A DNA stretch of 64,000 nucleotides, from the NCBI RefSeq assembly GCF_022605165.1, contig NC_063072.1, forward strand, positions 2,604,001 to 2,668,000, given 5' to 3'. Made by a program: the position numbers and the translations under genes. The notes under the pieces were generated by a model that saw only the letters and a list, made by a program, of their open reading frames with translations, was not told where the DNA came from and searched no databases. Source of the stretch: Purpureocillium takamizusanense. Lineage: Eukaryota > Ascomycota > Sordariomycetes > Hypocreales > Ophiocordycipitaceae. Positions within the stretch are counted from its first letter, which is position 1, and every line of letters begins with the position of its first letter. Of the stretch, positions 57,001-64,000 are shown in pieces.

Positions 57001-59856
57001 CACGCGGGTAGGTGGGTGGGGAATGCAGCTGGCGCCAGGCCGCAGGCCGGACGTCTCCCGTGATATTTCCTCGGGGACCGGCAACCCCCCCCCTCCTCTC
57101 ACCCTCTCTGTGTTAGTAGCAGGCGCGATGCATAATTAACCTTTGGACATGAGGCGTAATTACCGGGGAGGCAGGTCTGAACCTAATCGGCCCCGGTATC
57201 GACAGGAGGTGCTCGGGATGGAGGGCTTGGCCGAGGCTGTCTTGTCTGCCAGGGGGTGCGCCTGCAGCAAAAAAATCGTATGACTTGAACTCCGTGGGCG
57301 GAGATGGGATATTCCCAGATCGGGTAATGGGTCCTAAGAGGGGCGGGGACGGGGGACGGGGGACGGGGGACGGGGGACGGACTGGGCATGGGGGAGGGAG
57401 GTGGTACATACATAGATAGGTACGTAGTAGTGTGTATACCAGTAGATTGTACGAACACAGTAGTGACCCTGTGATAGGGTATCCCGGAAGAGCATACAAG
57501 GCATGTTGCACGTACGTTTTAGACGGCTGTGGTAGCAAAGCCGTTTCATGATAACCTTTGGACGCTGTGTTGCAGTGGCCGTGATGATCGACATGGGGTT
57601 ATTGTGGCGGCACGTGGCGGGACGTGCAAGATCTCGGGTGTGCGCCACGGTAACTACTAACTTACTACTACTACTATTACTAGCAACCACAACGACAAGG
57701 ACGACAACGACAACGACCATATCGCGGGAATAAACAACACCAGCCGGGACATGTCTAAATCCGTCCGATCTCCGGACACGTATGGGGAAGGTGCGGTCAA
57801 GTCCCGATGGTGTATGTACCAGCTCATCGCGTGATTGCGCACCAGGTTAGTAGTCTAGTGCTCAGCTGTAGCAGTTATCGCGTTTGCTTGTTTCCTTCCT
57901 TCTCCGAGGATTTCTCTATCCCGGCCGTTGTCCTTTTGTCGTTGTCGTTGTCGTCATTGGAGCGGTGGTTCTATTTTGACTTTTGTTGAGGCGGTGGCTT
58001 GACGGGGCACCTAGCCTAGTTATTACCTAAGGCACTACCTACTACTACTGGCCTTGCTTGACTTAGTGCCAATGGTACTAGGGGGATCAGTTTGAGAGCG
58101 TGGCTCATGTGCCCTCTCCTCGGCGAGCAGGAAGGAGGAGCTGGAGATACTGTGGGCAGCCAGTCACGAGCGCTTGGAACGATGAGGCCGAGCTAGCTAG
58201 CTAGCTACTAACTTGGCTACCAAGGCGGAGCTTGGGAGGGCGCAAGACAGGGGAGAGAAGGACATGAAGACAGATAGCAGTAATAGTAGAGAAAGAAACC
58301 TTGATAATCCTGGCGCGTGTGTCTCCGTGGACGGTACAGGGACGTTGAGGAATTTCAAACACAAACCTTGTGTGGCTGGGTGTTTGGGCGCTGGCCTGCG
58401 TCGAGGCGAATGTCACAAGGGGGGGCGCAAGCAGGGTGTGGCGCTGGGACATAGTACACTACGACTACCACCTACTACGGGAACTCGGCCCGACGAGCTT
58501 GGGGGCTTGCGACCGCGGGCGGTGGGTGATGCATGCTGGGCGGCCGGGCAGGCGGGAAGGAGGCAGAGGTAGAGCATGCACTTGGGTTGAAAGTCGGAGG
58601 AATACGATACTGTGTAAATAATTTGAAAGGAAAAAAAAAACAATCAGTAATGACCAACGACAGGATAAAGAAAATCAGAGGGCGGCGACGCGCGCGCGCG
58701 CGCTCTGTGTTGTTTCGTTTGGCCAACGTTTTGGTATTTGCACGCCAAAACACGAAACTCGGCATGGTGGTCGTGGGGCAGTTTTGCCTCGGCGACAGGG
58801 CACAAGAAAGTAAGGTGCTGACTAACTATAGCAGGGTGGGCAGGCGGGCGGGCTTTGCCGTACGTTGCGTTTCGCCTTGGTGCAAGTAGTAGTAGTCCAT
58901 GGTTGCTGTGGTGGAGGTCGTTTTTGCTGTACGTAGCAGTAGTTAGCTTGAGAGCCTTTTCCATCTTGGTCTGTCTGTTGTGGGGGGGAGAGGTGTAACT
59001 ACTCTATAGTGTGAATGTGTGTGGCGGGTGTGTTTCTTCACGATCGTCTTGTACAAAACTAGTCGAGGTAGTGAGTCAGTAACTACGTACGTGCTCTACA
59101 GTCAGTCCGTGGCAGTTTGTTGTAGAGACGCGGGAGCGAGCGCGCGAGTCGAGTGCAAGACAATGTTTAATATCGCCAGGAGCCAAGCGGCGGGTTCGTC
59201 GGTCTCTCGTTGGCGGGAGGGGCCAGCCACGTTCAGGTAAAGGAGGGAAGGTACTTTCACGTCTCGGTGATTTACACATGTTCACCGTTTTTTTTGTGGC
59301 TGCAGTACGTATGTACGTCCTTGCGCCTTGACCGAGCCAACGCCGCAGGTACGGCTTCGGGGAACGTCCCGCGATCCTGGTTCGTAACTTGGTGTTTGGA
59401 TCGTTGTGCATCCTTTTTGTCTTTTGGTTGTCACTCGCCGAACGGTTGTCATCGCCGACGTTGTTGTCGATAGCGGATCTGCTGCTGGGGGTGGGGTAAG
59501 GTACCTAGGTAGGTACTGTAGGTCGCGGCCGTGGCGGAGAAGAAACAGAGGGGCGCAGGGCTAGCCGTGGTGGGCTTGTAGATTCATTGAACGGCCGGGC
59601 TGGGCATGCCCCCCCCCCCCGGTTCTTCTGCGCGCACACGGCGAGTCAGCTGCCCGCGTGGGCTGGCGCACTGGACCGACCAGTGGCCCAGGGAAGCGGC
59701 CCTCCATTCCCACCACCTCCTCCCCCACCCCAAACGCCCGTCGGCCGTCATTTGCGCCCCCCACTCCCCCGTCGAAACGGCTCTCGTCGTCGGGTAAGTG
59801 GGCGGACGGACTGGCCGGGGGGCGGGCATGCGATGGATAGATAAGGTAGGGAAGAA

Positions 59857-59888
59857 AGGTAGGTAGGTAGGTAGGTAGGCAGGTAGGT
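59857..59888. repeat. (AGGT)n tetranucleotide repeat
   Basis: About eight AGGT units with one interruption (C at 59880). Related CCTAGGTAGGT motifs recur elsewhere in the window. Confidence 0.9.
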
Positions 59889-62800
59889 GATGATAGACGG
59901 CAGGCGGGTAGGCGGGCGAGCGGGTGAGCCAGCGTTTTGAAACATTCCCGGGCCTTTTTGGTGGTTCAGGTTCAGGGCGCACGGTGTGCGGGCGTCGACT
60001 AGAGCACCTACCCGTGCAGCGGGACAAGACATCGTCATCTTCAGCAGCAGCAGTAGCGGTGGCGGCGCTGTCGGCGACTACTACTTTGTACTCGTGAATC
60101 ATCTTTGCGCCGCCAGGGAGTGCGCACTCGTGTTGGTATTGGCGCGGCTAGGTACTACTAACTGCTCTTGCCCCAACTGCTAGGTACAGTACTGTAGCAA
60201 GTAAAGTTGGAGGTGCTGTTGTTGCTCCCCACAGGGGCAGCCAGCTTACACCTTGGCTACCTGTAGATGCCCCCTCTGCGCCTTACCTTGGGTACAGCCC
60301 CCCCCCCCCCAGCCCAACCTACACACACCTCACTGTACTAAATCAGCCTGCCTGCAGGGAAGCGCGTGGTGGTGCTTGAGCAGAATGGGGGAGTGGAAGG
60401 GGCGCATTGTTATGTATGTATGTACTAGTGGTGGTGTATATCCATGCATGCAGACACTGGAGTTGCGCACAGTCTCGGGACGACGCGACACAACGCAGGA
60501 ACCCCCGGCCCGGGGCCGCTCAACCCCATCCATGCCTCCCCCCATCGAGTTACTGCTATATGCAGGCGCACAGTCTGAAGACTCCGGCAGCCCCGGGCCG
60601 GGGGGGGGGGGAGGAGCATCAAGGCGAGCATGCACCGCACGCACGTACTAGGCACGTTCTAGGCACGCAGAAATCTCCCACGGGAAGGGGGCACGCGAGC
60701 GCGAGCGAGAGGAGGCGCAGGAAAGGTAAGAAAATGATGATAATTATGATAAAAAAACGCCCGAAGCCGCGGTAAGCGACGCTTATTTCTGGGCTGCGAT
60801 CAGCACCACGGCATTGGCTCTCGGTGGTAAGGTAAGTGTATGGCCGCCCACCGCTAACTAACGCCGTTGCTCATGCGCTTGCGATGCAGACGTGCGGGCG
60901 ACCCCAGGGCCAGGCCGTTCCCAAACCCACTACGTCCCTCTCCTGTCTCTCTTTCGCACACGCACACGCACACACGCACGCTATCCCATCCTGTTTGGGC
61001 GTGAGTCGCGGAGCACTCAAGCTAGCTAGCTAGCCAAGTACAACGTGTACGAGGCAGCATCATGACGCCGTGCGTGCCTGGTCCGGCCGGCAAAGAATTT
61101 GACGAGGGCTGGACCAGGGGGGCGGGGGCGGGCAGGGGGGTATGCGAGCAGCATCGAATCGTGTGTGAGAGGCGTTGGGCCACAGGGCTGTTACAACCGA
61201 TACCAAGTACAGAAGAAGCCGGGCAAGCCACGCAGAGGTGCCGGCAGTGAAAGAAGAGACAAAGACGTTGTGAGTCTCCATGTGGCGGGGAGGAGGTGGA
61301 GGAGGAGGAGGAGGAGGAGGAGGGGTGCGTGGGAGCAAGGCAAGCCCTCCACGAGTCCATCCATCCATCCTTACGTACGTATCCGCCTGTCTCTCTCCCC
61401 AACGTCTCCGCCTGCTGCAGGCCCCGGACGCTGCCAAAACCGAACAGGGGTCTGCAACGCGGGCGACAGGGCTGGTGGGAACATGTCTAGCCTGCCTCTA
61501 TTTCTTCATCTTTGGGGGAGCTGCATCCAGTGAAACTTGCTCGCATTGTATGTACGAAATATGCAGGTACCTTAAGTAGCCTTGACATCTATCTACCCAA
61601 TCTTCCTCCCGCCGACATGGGAGAAATAAAAAAAAATCCCTCTCCTGTTGGGTGAGGAGGAAAAACAAAGAAGCCTGCTTACCAACTGTAGAGCCATGAG
61701 TGCATCGACGCTGTCAAGGAAGAAGGCAAAAAAGACGCGAGGTCAAGCAAGGCACTCAAACACGAATGGCGAGGATCCCACGGCCGAGGACGGGCAAGAT
61801 TGGCAAAATGTGCCATGAATCCATCCGGCCCGTCCGGGGTAACACGAGTAATGTGCGTACGTTCGTACTTTTGCACGTCTTGTACGAGGTACGCAGTTGG
61901 GTACTCAAGCTACAGTTGGCAGTTTACCTAGTAGCATGTATGTAGGCGTTGTAGGGACAATGCTGGACCTGTTGTTACAAGCCTGCCTGCAAAACCAGTT
62001 GCTTTCTAGGCTGGAGATGCGTCGGTTTCAAGCAACAGGCGAGCTGATTAATGGAACACCGGCACTGCTGATTGATATGATTGATGTAAAGTGCGTTGCA
62101 ACCCTCGGCCTCTTCCTCCCGGGTTATAGCGGCCCGTCCACTATACCGACACGCTTCGCGACGTGGTCCGTTTTGCCCTGCCCAACGTGTCGTGTTTGTC
62201 CGATGCTTGTTTGTAACGGCTTGTCCCTGGTGGGGGAGGGGCCCTTTCGCCCCTCCCCCCCTCCCCTGTGTTGTTGGCACTACACTGACAATGGCTTTTT
62301 TGCCCGTTTACCCATTCTCTCTCTCTGTCCCTTACACACACCCTTTCTTTGGCTGGTCCCGCTTCCGCTTTCCGCTCCCGCGGGCCGCCCGCCCGCGTCC
62401 TACCTATCATCGTCCTGTGGGCGAAAAGGGATGCTGCAGTATAGCAGATTCGGGGAGGGACTGGGGCTAGCTTTTTTTTCTCTTCCTTTCTTGTTTGCCA
62501 GCACAGAACGCGGGCCCCTGGCGCAGCCCGGGGAGCCGCCGCCCGGGGTCGGACGGAGGAATTACGGGACGGAAGTTGCGACGGCGGCAGCGGCAGCGGC
62601 AGCGGCATTGCATCATGGGAGTTGCGCGACGAGCGCGGCGCCACGATGATGCGGGCCCTTCGAGACCGGGCCCTCCTTCCCCCGTCCCGCCCGCCCGCCC
62701 GCTGTCCGTCCGCCGTCCGAACCCCGGGACGAAGGGCCCGCAAGGAAACACTAGGTGAATCCATGGAGGGCGCTGAAATTTTTTGAGGATTGTGGCCCGT

Positions 62801-63022
62801 AGGTAGGGTACATATACTAACTGCACTGCACCGCACCGCACTGTATTCGTATATACATCAGGGATTGCAAAGCGAACAGATCCTTGGAGTGGGAGACGGG
62901 CGTGGGGGGGGAGGAATGCGACAATTAGGGCGAGCTAACGAAAAGGAAATATCCTAGGCCTGGCGCGGCGCGCGAGAGAGAGTGACATGATGAAAGAGAG
63001 GTCGACGGCCCGCACGTCACTT

Positions 63023-63050
63023 GCAGCAGCAGCAGCAGCAGCAGCAGCAG
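63023..63050. repeat. (GCA)n microsatellite
   Basis: About nine uninterrupted GCA units in intergenic DNA. In one frame they would encode poly-Ala, in another poly-Gln, but no gene surrounds them. Confidence 0.9.
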
Positions 63051-64000
63051 AACGAAGCAGCGCACCCGCCCGCCCGCCTCGTCCGGCGGCCGGACGGGCC
63101 CCGCGTTCATCGGGTCGGCGTTGGGACCGGGATTTGCCTGCCTGCCTAGGTCGAGGCTACTTGCGCAGTCGGCCGTCGCACCGCATTGATCTCGCCGCTC
63201 TGCCCGCTCTCTGTCTACCTTCCTTACCTACCTATCCCCAACCCGGCCCGCCGCCGTCCGCCGTCCGCTTGCATCACTCACCCCGCGAGCGAGGCGGCCC
63301 AAAAAGCACAGCAGCACAACAAGGTCGCATGATGGTACACTGCATTGCATGTGCGTAGAGTGAGCGAGTGAGCGAGTTGATGAGTGGCCGCTCAGCGTCA
63401 AGGCCCGTAAATCAATTTACTAGACCAAGGTGAGCATGGTGCGAAGCAAGCACCGCCCGCCAGGATCGGGATTTGCGCTGTCAAACCATAACATGCCAAG
63501 GTCTGGGTGGAGGCTCTGCTGGAGACCGGGCGGCACATCACCCGCTCCGTCCTGCCGTCCAGCCGGGTGCGTTAGCAGGCAGGCCGCGTGTGTCAACAAG
63601 TGTAGCGCAGTCAGCGCCGACCTAACGCAACAACAACAAAAAACCCCCATTGGGCACTGCAAACCGCGCGCGCACGCATGTACGAAGTACGTGCTTCACG
63701 AATGCGAATTACTCCGTGACCCATGCTATGCCATGCGAGCCGGTACGCATTGTGCGCGGCATCCATCCTTCCCCCTCCCCCCCCTCCTCCGAGATTCCCC
63801 GTTGTTTGGGTCAAAGGGCTCGAAATAGAAAGGAAACACTAGGCACATAATGAAATGCCGAACCACAAGAACTGGCGGCTTGGTACGCGACCGCAGGTTG
63901 CATCTGTCATGGATGTAATAAGGCACTGCTAATAAGGACCGCACCCTTAGGTAAGGTGGGGATCAACGCTTGGTAAGGCCGCCCGCCCAAAGTCCGCTGG

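Larger units (their letters stand above)
57001..64000. other. Gene-free, microsatellite-rich right end
   Basis: No coding sequence is recognised. Visible content includes four GGGGAC-type units at 57345-57380, (GCTA)n at 58191-58207 and again at 61020-61034, (AGGT)n at 59857-59888, (GGA)n near 61296-61323 and (GCA)n at 63023-63050. The longest frames (61897-62649 +, 62141-62836 -) cover the same bases on opposite strands and contain poly-Ala from a GCA-type repeat, which argues against both being real. Confidence 0.5.

Noticed and set aside
61897..62836. Opposing frames of 250 (+) and 231 (-) codons
   Set aside because: They cover the same bases, include poly-Ala from a GCA/GCG repeat and show no family motif or intron structure.
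1..64000. CRISPR array, rRNA gene, integrated virus or intact transposon
   Set aside because: No spaced direct repeats, 5S or rDNA-like sequence, polymerase, capsid, transposase or long terminal repeat pattern was recognised by reading. A database search could still find degenerate copies.

Overview
The window looks like nuclear DNA of a filamentous ascomycete. The genes carry short introns (about 48-76 bp) with GTAAGT- or GTATGT-like donors, and their products are most like Sordariomycete proteins. Intergenic DNA is GC-rich with many microsatellites, homopolymer runs and TACGTA / CCTAGGTA-type motifs. I infer a Sordariomycete, probably Hypocreales; this rests on family resemblance and sequence style, not on a search.

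Layout. 1-1897: no gene seen. 1898-3073 (+): five-exon DUF7918-type protein. 3803-4385 (-): cyclophilin of the PPIL3/cyp10 type. 7084-8456 (+): arrestin-fold protein. 8971-9091 (-): intron-containing tRNA-Leu(UAG). 9565-11067 (+): tRNA-splicing endonuclease subunit Sen54. 11068-20830: 9.8 kb without a recognisable gene, ending in a pyrimidine-rich leader. 20831-24755 (+): unnamed protein with a duplicated domain, probably split by a 1.5 kb intron. 25708-29287 (-): ZPR1, an RNase P/MRP Rpr2-Snm1-type subunit and a DUF866/CZIB-type protein, all zinc-binding and on the same strand. 29585-31753 (+): PPR-like, probably mitochondrial protein sharing a short promoter with the CZIB gene. 33451-37162 (+): PHO81/NUC-2, the SPX-ankyrin-GDPD phosphate regulator. 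37163-64000: about 27 kb with no confident gene. It divides into microsatellite-rich flanks (about 37.2-43.5 and 57-64 kb) around a smoother island (about 43.5-57 kb) that may hold old decayed sequence.

Together the recognised genes are mostly housekeeping functions: RNA maturation (Sen54, Rpr2/Snm1 type, PPR, spliceosomal-type cyclophilin), translation-factor folding (ZPR1) and phosphate sensing (PHO81). No secondary-metabolite cluster, CRISPR array, intact transposon, rRNA gene or virus-derived gene was seen. The points most worth following are the duplicated-domain protein with its very long upstream region and intron, the intron-bearing tRNA beside SEN54, the run of three zinc-binding proteins, and the 27 kb gene-free tail.
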